Assembly: GCA_003521625.1 (NCBI GenBank)
Contig: DPHV01000024.1
Span: 115,740-179,739, forward strand
Length of the DNA: 64,000 nucleotides
From: Ruminococcus sp.
Lineage (GTDB): Bacteria; Bacillota; Clostridia; Oscillospirales; Acutalibacteraceae
Reading direction: 5' to 3'
A program made the translations under genes and the position numbers. This document shows positions 8,256 to 17,050 of the stretch, in pieces. Positions within the stretch are counted from its first letter, which is position 1. The number at the start of each line of letters is the position of its first letter. The notes under the pieces are model-generated. The model worked only from the letters and a program-made list of their open reading frames with translations. It searched no databases and was not told where the DNA came from.

Positions 8256-9300
8256 TATTAAACTGCTTGAAAGACTCTGCAAATGTGACGGAATCTCGGG
8301 TGACGAGGGAAAAGTAAGAGAGCTTATTATTGAAGAAATAAAGCCTTATGTGGACAGCATTTCTGTTGACAACCTCGGCAACCTGATTGTTAATAAGAGA
8401 GGAAAAAACAGGGCAAAGTCAAAGCTTATGCTCTCCGCCCATATGGACGAAGTGGGCTTGATGATTACGGATATTACCTCAGACGGCTATCTCAAATTTG
8501 ACGAAGTCGGCGGAATAGACCGAAGAGTATTACTTGGCAAAAGCGTAACAGTCGGTAAAAACAGAATTAACGGCGTAATCGGAGTAAAGCCTATTCATCT
8601 TTGCAAAGGTGAAGAAACCACAAGAATCCCCGAATTGTCAGAAATGTACATTGACATCGGAGCAGACAGCAAGGAAGAGGCACTCATGCATATAAAATAC
8701 GGTGACAGTATCAACTTTGTTTCCGATTTTACCGTAACATCAGACTCAATTACTTCTAAAGCACTTGACGACGGATTCGGTTGTCTTGTCCTGATTGAGC
8801 TTATAAAGAGTGACCTTGAGTATGATATGGATTTTGCGTTTGTTGTTCAGGAAGAGGTCGGTTTAAGGGGCGCAAAGGTTGCCGCATTTACGGTTGACCC
8901 CGAGTTTGCACTCGTTATAGAAACCACAACAGCCGCAGACGTTCCCGAAATTGATGAGAATAAACAGGTTTGCAATTTGTCATACGGTGCAGTAATTTCT
9001 GTTATGGACAGGCGCACTATATATGACAAGGAAATGATTGCACTTGCTTTTGACCGTGCTGAAAAATCAAATATCAAGGCGCAGTATAAACGTGCCGTTG
9101 CAGGCGGAAACGACGCCGGTGTTATTCATTCAAGCAGAAGCGGAGTAAGAACGCTGGCTGTTTCACTGCCGTGCAGGTATCTTCATTCGCCGAACTGCGT
9201 TGTAAACAAACAGGACTGTGAAAATATGCTGAAGCTTGTATCAGAGCTTGCCGAAAATATTGCAGGCGGAAGATTAAGCAACAAGGAGAACGAAAGATGA
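8248..9300 (+). CDS. M42 family metallo-aminopeptidase, second copy
   Basis: Second tandem M42 peptidase, 350 residues. ATG 8248 is preferred over GTG 8239 because GGAGGT (8235-8240) sits 7 bases before it; it overlaps the upstream gene by 8 bases. Ligands: H65 and D67 in SAHMDEVG, D174 in ALDD, E202/E203 in VQEEVGLRGAK, E225 in LVIET, and the histidine in YLHSPNCV. All match the canonical family better than the first copy. TET-type enzymes form dodecamers, and two paralogues can assemble as a hetero-oligomer (established for some archaeal and clostridial pairs); that is possible here but unproven. Confidence 0.92.
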   Translation: MLDIKLLERLCKCDGISGDEGKVRELIIEEIKPYVDSISVDNLGNLIVNKRGKNRAKSKLMLSAHMDEVGLMITDITSDGYLKFDEVGGIDRRVLLGKSVTVGKNRINGVIGVKPIHLCKGEETTRIPELSEMYIDIGADSKEEALMHIKYGDSINFVSDFTVTSDSITSKALDDGFGCLVLIELIKSDLEYDMDFAFVVQEEVGLRGAKVAAFTVDPEFALVIETTTAADVPEIDENKQVCNLSYGAVISVMDRRTIYDKEMIALAFDRAEKSNIKAQYKRAVAGGNDAGVIHSSRSGVRTLAVSLPCRYLHSPNCVVNKQDCENMLKLVSELAENIAGGRLSNKENER

Positions 9301-10076
9301 TAATTTCTGCAAATGAAACGAATGATTTTATTACTTCCATTCAGAAAATATCAAAGAGTGACCCATTTGCATGCAGGATTATTTCTCTCTACAACAGCTA
9401 TTCACCCGAGCTTGCCTTTGTTGACTACTGGATGATTGCCGATGAAAACAGCGGAAAATGCACCGGTGCCATTGCACGAAGCGGAACAAATTTTATTCTA
9501 TTTATTACCGATGACTGTGACTTGGAAGAGCTGTCCTCGTTTATGCGTGTAGCAGGTGCTTCAAGCGTACTTAGTAGCGGCAGATACAAGCTTGACTTGT
9601 TCGGCAGTAAGAGCACAACGGGCGCAATACTTGTAAGAAATAAGCCGTTTGAAATTATAGATGAAACTCTGAACATCATTGAACCTGAAATTAAGGATGT
9701 ATACGATTTAATAGTAAGGTGCGCAGACGAAAATTTCAAACCGCCTGTTTTTGAGGATTTTTACGTTGATGTCAACCACAAGCTTCGTCACAATGCTACA
9801 AGAATGTACGGAATATGCGAAGAAAACACGCTTGTAGCCGTTGCAATGACTGTTGCGGAAAGTGATAACGGCGCAGTGCTCGGTGCAGTATCGTGCGACC
9901 CCGAATACAGGAAACACGGCTACGGCTCAAGCATTGTAAAGTACATATCAAATCGCTTGATTGAAGAAAATAAAGCTGTTTTTCTGCACAGGGCAAAGAA
10001 TGCAAACGTGTCCTTCTACAACAATCTTGGATTTATCGAAACGGATAAATGGAGAGAATATATTTTTGAAAGGTGA
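9297..10076 (+). CDS. GNAT family N-acetyltransferase with a long N-terminal extension
   Basis: 259 residues, with ATG overlapping the previous TGA (ATGA). The C-terminal half (about 140-259) is a GNAT domain: the acetyl-CoA loop is VSCDPEYRKHGYGSSIV, followed by the beta-strand and helix pattern VFLHRAKNANVSFYNNLGF. Residues 1-130 form a second alpha/beta unit without a motif I recognise. Given the operon it could acetylate a peptide or amino acid product, but the substrate is unknown. Clostridial operons with this arrangement are common, so it is likely a housekeeping gene. Confidence 0.8.
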   Translation: MIISANETNDFITSIQKISKSDPFACRIISLYNSYSPELAFVDYWMIADENSGKCTGAIARSGTNFILFITDDCDLEELSSFMRVAGASSVLSSGRYKLDLFGSKSTTGAILVRNKPFEIIDETLNIIEPEIKDVYDLIVRCADENFKPPVFEDFYVDVNHKLRHNATRMYGICEENTLVAVAMTVAESDNGAVLGAVSCDPEYRKHGYGSSIVKYISNRLIEENKAVFLHRAKNANVSFYNNLGFIETDKWREYIFER

Positions 10077-10080
10077 TTTT

Positions 10081-11355
10081 TTGAGTTTTTTTGATATAGA
10101 CGAAAGAATAGTCCTTGCTTCTCAAAAGGCAATGGAGCTTTGCAAGGATAAGCTTGCTGAAATTGATGATATTCAGGAATACAATCAGCAGAAGATGATA
10201 AAGGCTTTTCAGAATGCGTCGGTGCGTGAAAGCTATTTCAGCGGCTCAACAGGCTACGGCTACGATGATTTTGGTAGAGATGCGCTTGACAAGGTGTATG
10301 CGTTTGTTTTTGATGCCGAAGACGCACTTGTAAGGCACAACTTTGTCAGCGGTACTCACGCACTTACAGTTGCTTTGTTCGGAATGTTGCGCCCAAATGA
10401 CGTTATGCTCTCTGTTACAGGTATGCCGTATGATACAATCCGCTCTGCAATCGGAATAGAGGGTGATTACCCCGGCTCACTCAAGGACTTTAAAATTGAG
10501 TTTAAAATGACCGATTTAAAAGCCGACGGTACGCTTGATTATGACGCAATAAGGAAGTCGATTGCAAATGAAAAACCGAAAATGGTGTACATACAGCGTT
10601 CAAGAGGCTACAGCACAAGACCGTCGCTTACGTGGCGTGAAATAAAGAAAATCTGCGATATAAGCAAAAAGGAGTCGCCGAGCTCTATTATAATGCTCGA
10701 CAACTGCTACGGAGAATTTGTTGAAAAGGTTGAGCCGCTTTCAGTCGGCGTTGACATTATGGCAGGCTCGCTTATTAAGAATCCCGGCGGCGGAATTGCC
10801 CCGACAGGCGGCTATATTGCAGGCAAAAAAGGGCTTGTCGAAATGTGTTCCTACAGACTTACAACTCCGGGAACGGGCAAGGAAATCGGTGCAACGCTTA
10901 ATACCTGCAGAGAGATGTTTATGGGCGCATATCACGCTCCGCACGTTACGGGCGAAGCCCTCAAAACAGCGGTGTTTGCTTCCGCACTTTTTGAAATTTT
11001 AGGATATGACACAACTCCGAAGTATAACGAGAACAGAGGAGATATAATTCAGCTTATTATGCTCGGCAACGAAGAAAAGCTAATCAGCTTTTGCGGCGGA
11101 ATCCAGAGCGGCTCTGCTGTTGACAGCTTTGTTCAGCCCATGCCGTCCGATATGCCCGGATATGAAAGTCAGGTTATTATGGCGGCAGGAGCGTTTACAC
11201 TCGGCTCGTCAATTGAGCTTTCAGCCGACGCACCGTTGCGTGAGCCGTATGCAGTGTGGATGCAGGGCGGACTTAACTTCCACAGCGGAAAACTGGGAGT
11301 AATGCTTGCGGCTGACAGAATTTTAAAAGACACAGAAAAAACGCTTGGCAATTAA
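10081..11355 (+). CDS. Methionine gamma-lyase family PLP protein (annotated elsewhere as aluminium resistance protein)
   Basis: A 424-residue fold-type I PLP enzyme of the Met_gamma_lyase family. TTG 10081 is chosen because AAAGGTG lies 7-8 bases upstream and homologues begin SFFDIDERI; the frame stays open further upstream, but that would overlap the GNAT gene by more than 100 bases. PLP features: FVSGTHALTVALFG (89-102), MLDNCYGEF (205-213) and the Schiff-base lysine K233 in GSLIKNPGGGIAPTGG. It probably cleaves a C-S or related bond in an amino acid; the aluminium resistance label is historical. The last coding bases form part of a terminator hairpin. Confidence 0.87.
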   Translation: MSFFDIDERIVLASQKAMELCKDKLAEIDDIQEYNQQKMIKAFQNASVRESYFSGSTGYGYDDFGRDALDKVYAFVFDAEDALVRHNFVSGTHALTVALFGMLRPNDVMLSVTGMPYDTIRSAIGIEGDYPGSLKDFKIEFKMTDLKADGTLDYDAIRKSIANEKPKMVYIQRSRGYSTRPSLTWREIKKICDISKKESPSSIIMLDNCYGEFVEKVEPLSVGVDIMAGSLIKNPGGGIAPTGGYIAGKKGLVEMCSYRLTTPGTGKEIGATLNTCREMFMGAYHAPHVTGEALKTAVFASALFEILGYDTTPKYNENRGDIIQLIMLGNEEKLISFCGGIQSGSAVDSFVQPMPSDMPGYESQVIMAAGAFTLGSSIELSADAPLREPYAVWMQGGLNFHSGKLGVMLAADRILKDTEKTLGN

Positions 11356-11367
11356 ACCAAGCGTTTT
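11337..11367. terminator. Bidirectional terminator overlapping a stop codon
   Basis: AAAAACGCTTGG pairs with CCAAGCGTTTT; the left arm lies inside the last codons of the PLP enzyme gene. The U-rich 3' side (GTTTTGCTTT) serves the plus strand, and the A run serves tadA on the minus strand. Confidence 0.8.
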
Positions 11368-11370
11368 GCT

Positions 11371-11817
11371 TTATCTTAATTTTTTAAAAAAGTCTTTAAG
11401 TAATGCTGAACATTCATCAGCCATAATTCCGCCCACACATTCAGGCTTGAAGTTATACGGCATTTCAAAAAGGTTTGTAATAGTACCGCAGGAGCCGTTT
11501 TTAAAATCATACGCTCCGAAGTAAACCTTTGGTATGTGAGCGTTGATTATTGCCCCTGCACACATCGGGCAAGGCTCAAGCGTAACGTACAGCTCGCAGT
11601 TCCACAACCTCCAGCCTCCCAGAGCTTTGCAGGCGTTGTCAATAGCATCAATTTCTGCGTGAAGAAGTGCGTTTTTCGCTTTTTCACGCCTGTTTCTGCC
11701 TTTTGCTACTATTTCATTTTCCCTTACAATCACTGCACCAACAGGAACTTCGCCGTCGTCATAAGCCTGCTTTGCCATTTCATACGCTGCAAGCATAAAT
11801 TCATTTGTCACATTCAT
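11371..11817 (-). CDS. tadA: tRNA-specific adenosine deaminase
   Basis: Converts wobble adenosine 34 of tRNA-Arg(ACG) to inosine. This 148-residue zinc deaminase has H53 and catalytic E55 in HAEIDA and zinc cysteines C83 and C86 in EPCPMCAGAI, the classic CDA-fold signature. Length and motifs fit TadA rather than a cytidine or guanine deaminase. The ATG overlaps the TGA of the upstream CPBP gene (ATGA), so translation is probably coupled in a two-gene minus-strand operon. Confidence 0.94.
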   Translation of the reverse strand: MNVTNEFMLAAYEMAKQAYDDGEVPVGAVIVRENEIVAKGRNRREKAKNALLHAEIDAIDNACKALGGWRLWNCELYVTLEPCPMCAGAIINAHIPKVYFGAYDFKNGSCGTITNLFEMPYNFKPECVGGIMADECSALLKDFFKKLR

Positions 11818-12830
11818 ATTAAGCCTATATTAATTACAGTTTCAATTGAGAATAAAATCATAACAAATAATGTTCCGGGATTGATGAAAAATGCTTTGAT
11901 TTTTTCTTTGAGTGTAAGCAAATTTGTTGGTTCATTCACGCAGGCTTGAATTGATTTGTCGGAAATTCTGAAATAGTTTTTATCTTTTCTGATAATCAGG
12001 AAGAATGAAACTAAACCTAAAATACAGAAAACAGCAATCAGAATGAAGTAAATCATCATAAATACTCTGTCGCTGAATACGCCTGTGTTTTGCAGAACAT
12101 CACGCATAACAGCATAAAAATTGTTGATAAAATGAATGATGATTGAAGGAAGAATTGAATTTGTTTTGCAGTCAACATAAGCAAAAACAAGACCCAGGAT
12201 AAATGCAAAGGGAACCTGAACAATATTGCCGTGCATTGCTCCGAAAACTATTGCCGAGGCGATTATTGCAAAAGCGTCGCCGAACCTTCTCAAGGTACCC
12301 ATAAGAATACCTCTGAAAGCAAATTCCTCGGCAAAAGCAGGCACTACAGCTGTTGATATGATGTAAAGCATAATTTCAAGAGGGCTGTTAGCTTTTGATG
12401 TCATATCAAGTGTATTTTGCAGACCGAAAAATGAAAAGTTAGTCTGAATCATTTCCGAAGCAGTATTTGCCACCATTGCCACAGCCATTCCGACAAATAC
12501 AATTGCCCATAATTCCTTTTGACGGACGTAGCTTGTTTTTATCGTGTCAGAAATACTTCTGCGAGAGATCAGAAAGTAAAACAGTCCGGGTACAAAAGCG
12601 GAGAAAACAGAAATAAAAATCTCCATGTAAAACATTGCAACAGTGTCAATGGATTTAAACGATGTGGCTAAAAAAGAAATAAAAATAAAGACATAAGATA
12701 AAACAAGCATTGTAGCAAAATATGCAAAAACAAAAAAACCTAAACCGCTTGCCGTCTTTTTTATTGCACGTGTCTGAATATATTTTAAATATTTCTGTCT
12801 GTCAAAATTTGGTGTTGTATTATATATCAT
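11814..12830 (-). CDS. CPBP family intramembrane metalloprotease
   Basis: A 338-residue multispanning membrane protein of the CAAX-protease/bacteriocin-processing (Abi) family. The motifs are EEFAFRG with E168, E169 and R173, FGAMHG with H200, and HFINNF with H233 and N237, all on predicted membrane helices and matching the glutamate/histidine active site of Rce1-like enzymes. At least eight hydrophobic segments are seen. Substrates of bacterial CPBP proteins are mostly unknown; some give bacteriocin immunity. It heads the operon with tadA. Confidence 0.88.
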   Translation of the reverse strand: MIYNTTPNFDRQKYLKYIQTRAIKKTASGLGFFVFAYFATMLVLSYVFIFISFLATSFKSIDTVAMFYMEIFISVFSAFVPGLFYFLISRRSISDTIKTSYVRQKELWAIVFVGMAVAMVANTASEMIQTNFSFFGLQNTLDMTSKANSPLEIMLYIISTAVVPAFAEEFAFRGILMGTLRRFGDAFAIIASAIVFGAMHGNIVQVPFAFILGLVFAYVDCKTNSILPSIIIHFINNFYAVMRDVLQNTGVFSDRVFMMIYFILIAVFCILGLVSFFLIIRKDKNYFRISDKSIQACVNEPTNLLTLKEKIKAFFINPGTLFVMILFSIETVINIGLI

Positions 12831-12854
12831 TAGTTTATCACTTCCATTCTATAT

Positions 12855-12883
12855 ATTCTAACATAATAACTTATATAATTCAA
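12855..12883 (-). promoter_or_regulatory. Sigma-A promoter of the CPBP-tadA operon
   Basis: Minus strand TTGAAT (12883-12878), a 17-base spacer and TAGAAT (12860-12855), 25 bases before the CPBP start. Confidence 0.65.
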
Positions 12884-12932
12884 GAAAAACAGCAAAAGTA
12901 AGTGTTAATGTGACAGCTTTTGTTCCTGAAAA

Positions 12933-12961
12933 TTGACACTGAATAATTATTGTGCTAAAAT
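12933..12961 (+). promoter_or_regulatory. Sigma-A promoter of the TagGH-like exporter operon
   Basis: TTGACA (12933-12938), a 17-base spacer and TAAAAT (12956-12961). Transcription would start near 12968, which excludes an in-frame start at 12965 and supports ATG 13001. Confidence 0.8.
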
Positions 12962-13000
12962 TTATTGAAGAATACACATTTAAAAAGAAGGAGGGGTAAT

Positions 13001-13843
13001 ATGCAAAACAGTGACATTACTGTTGTAAGCGCAAAACGAGGACTGTTCAATCTTAATCTGAGAGAGCTTTGGAAATACCGTGACCTTGTAATTCTTTTTG
13101 TAAAACGTGATTTAAAAAATGTATATAAACAGACGGTTCTCGGTCCTCTCTGGATAGTTATAAATCCATTCCTTTCAACACTTGTTTTTACCGTTATTTT
13201 CGGAATAATCGCAAATATTTCCACAGACGGCATACCTCAGTTTCTGTTCTATATGTCGGGCAATATTTTGTGGTCCTTCTTTTCAAGCTGTTTTAACCGT
13301 GCTTCGTCCACATTCTTAAGTAATGCACGAATATTCGGCAAGGTGTATTTCCCTCGTCTTGTAATGCCGTTATCGGGAATAATCTACAATTCAATAACAT
13401 TTCTTGTTCAGTTTGTAATGTTTGCAATTCTTGTGACGGTGTACGCATTAACAGGAGCAAATGTTCACCCGAACCTTATTGTACTTGCACTTCCGATTCT
13501 GCTGATACACATTGCTTTTCTGGGTACGGGTACAGGACTTATTATTTCTTCTTTAACAACAAAGTATCGTGACTTAAACGTTCTTGTATCCTTCGGTTTA
13601 ACGCTCTGGATGTATCTTACACCTGTTGTATATCCCGTTTCGCAGATTCCCGAGAGCTTCCGCTTTATTATGCTTCTCAATCCCGTAGCCCCTATTGTAG
13701 AAACATTCAGATATGCTTTTCTCGGAAGCGGAAGCTTTGAGTGGTTTTTCCTATTAATAAGCGCAGCTGTGACTGCGGTGCTTATTATTTTAGGTATGAT
13801 AGTGTTCAATCAGGTAGAAAAGAATTTTATAGATACGGTCTGA
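13001..13843 (+). CDS. ABC-2 type polysaccharide/teichoic acid export permease (TagG/Wzm-like)
   Basis: Membrane subunit of an ABC exporter that moves undecaprenyl-linked glycan across the membrane. ATG 13001 follows AGGAGGGG. The 280-residue product has the amphipathic N-terminus RELWKYRDLVILFVKRDLK and the VLGPLWIVINPFLSTLVFTVIFG segment typical of ABC2 polysaccharide permeases, with six hydrophobic segments and the conserved LTPVVYPVSQIPE loop. The ATPase gene follows after three bases. Homologues export wall teichoic acid or O-antigen; the window's TagF-like polymerase operon is a possible source of substrate. Confidence 0.92.
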   Translation: MQNSDITVVSAKRGLFNLNLRELWKYRDLVILFVKRDLKNVYKQTVLGPLWIVINPFLSTLVFTVIFGIIANISTDGIPQFLFYMSGNILWSFFSSCFNRASSTFLSNARIFGKVYFPRLVMPLSGIIYNSITFLVQFVMFAILVTVYALTGANVHPNLIVLALPILLIHIAFLGTGTGLIISSLTTKYRDLNVLVSFGLTLWMYLTPVVYPVSQIPESFRFIMLLNPVAPIVETFRYAFLGSGSFEWFFLLISAAVTAVLIILGMIVFNQVEKNFIDTV

Positions 13844-13846
13844 AAA

Positions 13847-15118
13847 ATGAGAGAAAATTGTGTTATTAAAACAGAAAATCTTACAAAAGAATATAAGCTC
13901 GGCGTAATCGGCTCGGGTACTTTACGCCACGATTTGCAAAGTTGGTATGCCCGCATAAGAGGAAAAGATGACCCTAATCTGAAAATAGGTGCAAATCAAT
14001 ATAGCGCAGGCGACCGTTTTCTTGCGCTTGATTCCCTTGATATAGAAATTGACAGAGGAGAGAGAGTCGGTATTATCGGCGCAAACGGTGCAGGAAAGTC
14101 AACCTTTCTTAAACTTCTGTCCCGAGTAACTTCCCCTACAGACGGCGAAATCAAGTTCAGGGGCAGAATAGCAAGTATGCTTGAGGTCGGAACAGGATTT
14201 CACGGAGAGCTTACGGGCAGAGAAAATATTTATCTCAACGGCGCAATTCTCGGAATGAGCAAAGCCGAGATAACGGAAAAGATTGATAAAATCATCGAGT
14301 TTTCCGAGTGTGAAAAGTTTATTGACACTCCCGTAAAGCGCTATTCTTCGGGTATGTTTGTCAAGCTTGCCTTTGCCGTAGCCGCTCATCTTGACGCAGA
14401 AATTCTCATAATGGACGAGGTGCTTGCGGTAGGTGATATGCAGTTTCAGAAGAAGTGTATCGCCAAAATGCGTGAGCTTGCGCTTAATGAAAACCGCACA
14501 GTTCTTTATGTTTCCCACAATATGAATACAATCAGGGAGCTTTGCAGCAGATGTATTGTGCTTGACCACGGGAAGAAGATTTTTGACGGTGACGTTGAAA
14601 ACGCAATCAAAATATATCTCGGCGGCGAACAGGAAGATTTTGCCTTTTACAACTATAACGGAAGTCATAAAGAGCCTTGCAAGCGCAATGACATTGAGCT
14701 TCTGCGTGCAGGCTATTACGGCAAGACGGATAATTTGTTTTATAATGGAGAAATAATGCCGCTTGAGCTTTCGTGGCAGAATAATGAGGATATTGATAAT
14801 CTTTGTCTGCGTATAGAAGTCAGCGACTACAGGCGTTTTCCCGTTACTGCATTTGTTATTGAGGACTTTTATTCGGGTAAAAAGGGCGAAAATGCGTCAA
14901 TGCGTTTTAAAATAAATATCGCCCGAATTGCAAGCGGAGGATATTACACCCGCTATGTTTTCTATAACAGAAAAAGTGATACTCTGCCGTATGAAAGCGT
15001 AGAAATTGCGGCAGGACTGCGTTTCCGCAAAAGAATGCCCGAGCGAAACGGCAACAGATGGCAGAAGGCATGGGGAAGCGTTCTTATGGACGAAATTGAG
15101 CTTGATGAAGAAAACTAA
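13847..15118 (+). CDS. ABC exporter ATPase with C-terminal carbohydrate-binding-like domain (TagH/Wzt-like)
   Basis: Nucleotide-binding partner of the upstream permease, 423 residues. Walker A is GANGAGKST (78-86), the signature YSSGM (166-170) and Walker B ILIMDE (D190, catalytic E191), with the H-loop VSHNMNT. After residue 280 an extra domain of about 140 residues, predicted beta-rich (WQNNEDIDNLCLRIEV, GGYYTRYVFYNR), resembles the Wzt C-terminal module that recognises the exported polymer's end group in some gram-negative O-antigen systems. Such a module suggests the exporter reads a terminal modification. Confidence 0.92.
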   Translation: MRENCVIKTENLTKEYKLGVIGSGTLRHDLQSWYARIRGKDDPNLKIGANQYSAGDRFLALDSLDIEIDRGERVGIIGANGAGKSTFLKLLSRVTSPTDGEIKFRGRIASMLEVGTGFHGELTGRENIYLNGAILGMSKAEITEKIDKIIEFSECEKFIDTPVKRYSSGMFVKLAFAVAAHLDAEILIMDEVLAVGDMQFQKKCIAKMRELALNENRTVLYVSHNMNTIRELCSRCIVLDHGKKIFDGDVENAIKIYLGGEQEDFAFYNYNGSHKEPCKRNDIELLRAGYYGKTDNLFYNGEIMPLELSWQNNEDIDNLCLRIEVSDYRRFPVTAFVIEDFYSGKKGENASMRFKINIARIASGGYYTRYVFYNRKSDTLPYESVEIAAGLRFRKRMPERNGNRWQKAWGSVLMDEIELDEEN

Positions 15119-15127
15119 ATGAAAATT

Positions 15128-15157
15128 ACGGCTGTTCAATTTGATATGAACAGCCGT
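15128..15157. terminator. Bidirectional terminator between exporter operon and phosphoglucomutase
   Basis: ACGGCTGTTCA (15128-15138) and TGAACAGCCGT (15147-15157) form a perfect 11-base-pair stem, followed by TTATTTGTTATATT. Confidence 0.8.
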
Positions 15158-15181
15158 TTATTTGTTATATTTATTTGTATT

Positions 15182-16903
15182 TTATTCTATACCGAGAAGT
15201 TCCTTTGAAGATTTCACAAGGGACTCGCAGATTGCTTCTGCATCTGCTTTGTCAGAACCTACAGCGGTAATATAAAGCTTGATTTTCGGCTCTGTGCCGC
15301 TCGGACGGATAATAACAGCATTGTCGCCCTCAAGGTTGAGCGAAATAACGTTTGACTTCGGAAGATTAATGTCGCTGTTTTCGCCTGTCTTTATGTCAGT
15401 TTCTTTCTTAAGAAGGTAGTCGCAAACCTTAACAACTTTGTACTTATCAACAGCTTCGGGCTTATTTTCCCTTGCACTGCTCATAATGTCAGACATTTTC
15501 TGCATTCCTGCGGCGCCTTCAAACTCAAAGGAGTAAGTCTTGTTGAGATAATAGCCGAACTCTTCGTAAAGACCGTCAATAACTTCTGCAAGCGACTTGC
15601 CCTCTCTTTTGTAGTAAGCTGCCATTTCACAAACAAGCATAGAAGCTACAACAGCGTCCTTATCTCTTACATAGGTACCCGAAAGGTAACCGTAGCTTTC
15701 CTCAAATCCGAAGAGGTAACGGTTTTCTTCGTGATTCTTTTCAAGGTTTAAAATAATTTCGCCGATATACTTAAATCCTGTAAGAACATTTTTAAGCTCA
15801 CAACCGTATTTTTCGCAGAGCTTGTTAATCAGCTTTGTGGTAACGATTGTTTTAACAACAACGGGGTTTTCGGGAAGAGTTCCGTTTGCCTTTTTGCAGG
15901 AAAGAATGTAGTTTGTCAGCATTACGCCGTCCTCATTACCTGTAATCAGACGGTAGCTTCCGTCGTAATCCTTTACGGCAATACCCACTCTGTCTGCGTC
16001 GGGGTCGGTAGCAAGCAGAAGATCTGGCTGTTCTTTTTCACAAAGCTCAAGACCTTTTGCAAGAGCCTCTTTGATTTCGGGGTTGGGGTAGGGGCAGGTT
16101 GTGAAGTTTCCGTCGGGAAGCTCCTGTTCCTTAACAACAGTAACGTCTGTTACGCCGATTCTGTCAAGAATCTTTCTTACAAGCTTGTTTCCTGCGCCGT
16201 TAAGCGGAGTGTAAACAACCTTTAAGTCAGCGTCCTTGCAGATTCCGGGGTTAACCTGCTGCTCCATAACCTTATCAAGGTATGTTTCGTAAACGCTTTC
16301 GTCAACATATTCAATCATACCCGATTTTAATGCTTCGTCAAAATCAACTGTCTTTACGTCATTAAAAATATCAAGCTTGCAGATTTCGTCATATACAGCT
16401 GTAGCGGCAACGTCGGTCATCTGACAGCCGTCCTCGCCGTAAGCCTTGTAGCCGTTATATGCAGCGGGATTGTGGCTTGCAGTTACCATAATACCTGCCT
16501 GACATTTAAAGTAACGTACAAGATATGAAAGTACGGGAGTAGGCTGGAGTTCTTTGGTAATATAAACCTTAATTCCGTTTGCGGCAAGCACTCTTGCGGC
16601 TTCAATCATAAACAAATCAGCTTTAATTCTGCTGTCGTGAGAAATAGCAACAGCACCCTTGCCGTATTTGTTTATAACATAATTAGCAAGTCCCTGAGTA
16701 GCCTGACGAACAACATAGATGTTCATTCTGTTTGTACCTGCGCCAATGATTCCACGCAGACCGGCAGTACCAAAAGTGAGCGAAGTGTAAAAACGCTCGT
16801 AAATCTCGTTTTCATCATTTTTAATGCTTTCAAGCTCAGCAATTAAGTCTTTATCTTCTACAGCATTCTTACACCATTCATTATATGCTTTCATAAATTC
16901 CAT
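15182..16903 (-). CDS. Alpha-phosphoglucomutase (PgcA-type phospho-sugar mutase)
   Basis: Interconverts glucose-1-phosphate and glucose-6-phosphate, supplying UDP-glucose for glycans. 573 residues, normal for PgcA. The phosphoserine loop is TASHNP with S143; the metal loop is DPDADR (300-305); the sugar loop FGFEESYG lies near residue 396; and the phosphate-binding RPSGTEPKIKLY is near the C-terminus. A substrate preference for mannose cannot be excluded. GGGGGT precedes the ATG by 6 bases. It has its own promoter and sits beside export and glycosyltransferase genes. Confidence 0.93.
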   Translation of the reverse strand: MEFMKAYNEWCKNAVEDKDLIAELESIKNDENEIYERFYTSLTFGTAGLRGIIGAGTNRMNIYVVRQATQGLANYVINKYGKGAVAISHDSRIKADLFMIEAARVLAANGIKVYITKELQPTPVLSYLVRYFKCQAGIMVTASHNPAAYNGYKAYGEDGCQMTDVAATAVYDEICKLDIFNDVKTVDFDEALKSGMIEYVDESVYETYLDKVMEQQVNPGICKDADLKVVYTPLNGAGNKLVRKILDRIGVTDVTVVKEQELPDGNFTTCPYPNPEIKEALAKGLELCEKEQPDLLLATDPDADRVGIAVKDYDGSYRLITGNEDGVMLTNYILSCKKANGTLPENPVVVKTIVTTKLINKLCEKYGCELKNVLTGFKYIGEIILNLEKNHEENRYLFGFEESYGYLSGTYVRDKDAVVASMLVCEMAAYYKREGKSLAEVIDGLYEEFGYYLNKTYSFEFEGAAGMQKMSDIMSSARENKPEAVDKYKVVKVCDYLLKKETDIKTGENSDINLPKSNVISLNLEGDNAVIIRPSGTEPKIKLYITAVGSDKADAEAICESLVKSSKELLGIE

Positions 16904-16981
16904 AAAAATACCCCCAAGAATAGTTTTAGGTATATGCTCCGAAATATCCGAAAACCCTTATTTTCAGATTAAGCACTACAT

Positions 16982-17010
16982 AATATACCATAAAACAGTA
17001 AAAATTACAA
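16982..17010 (-). promoter_or_regulatory. Probable sigma-A promoter of the phosphoglucomutase gene
   Basis: Minus strand TTGTAA (17010-17005), a 17-base spacer and TATATT (16987-16982), about 79 bases before the start. Confidence 0.5.
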
Positions 17011-17050
17011 GTTTTATATTGCCGATAATTTAGTGTGACCGTTGTATATT

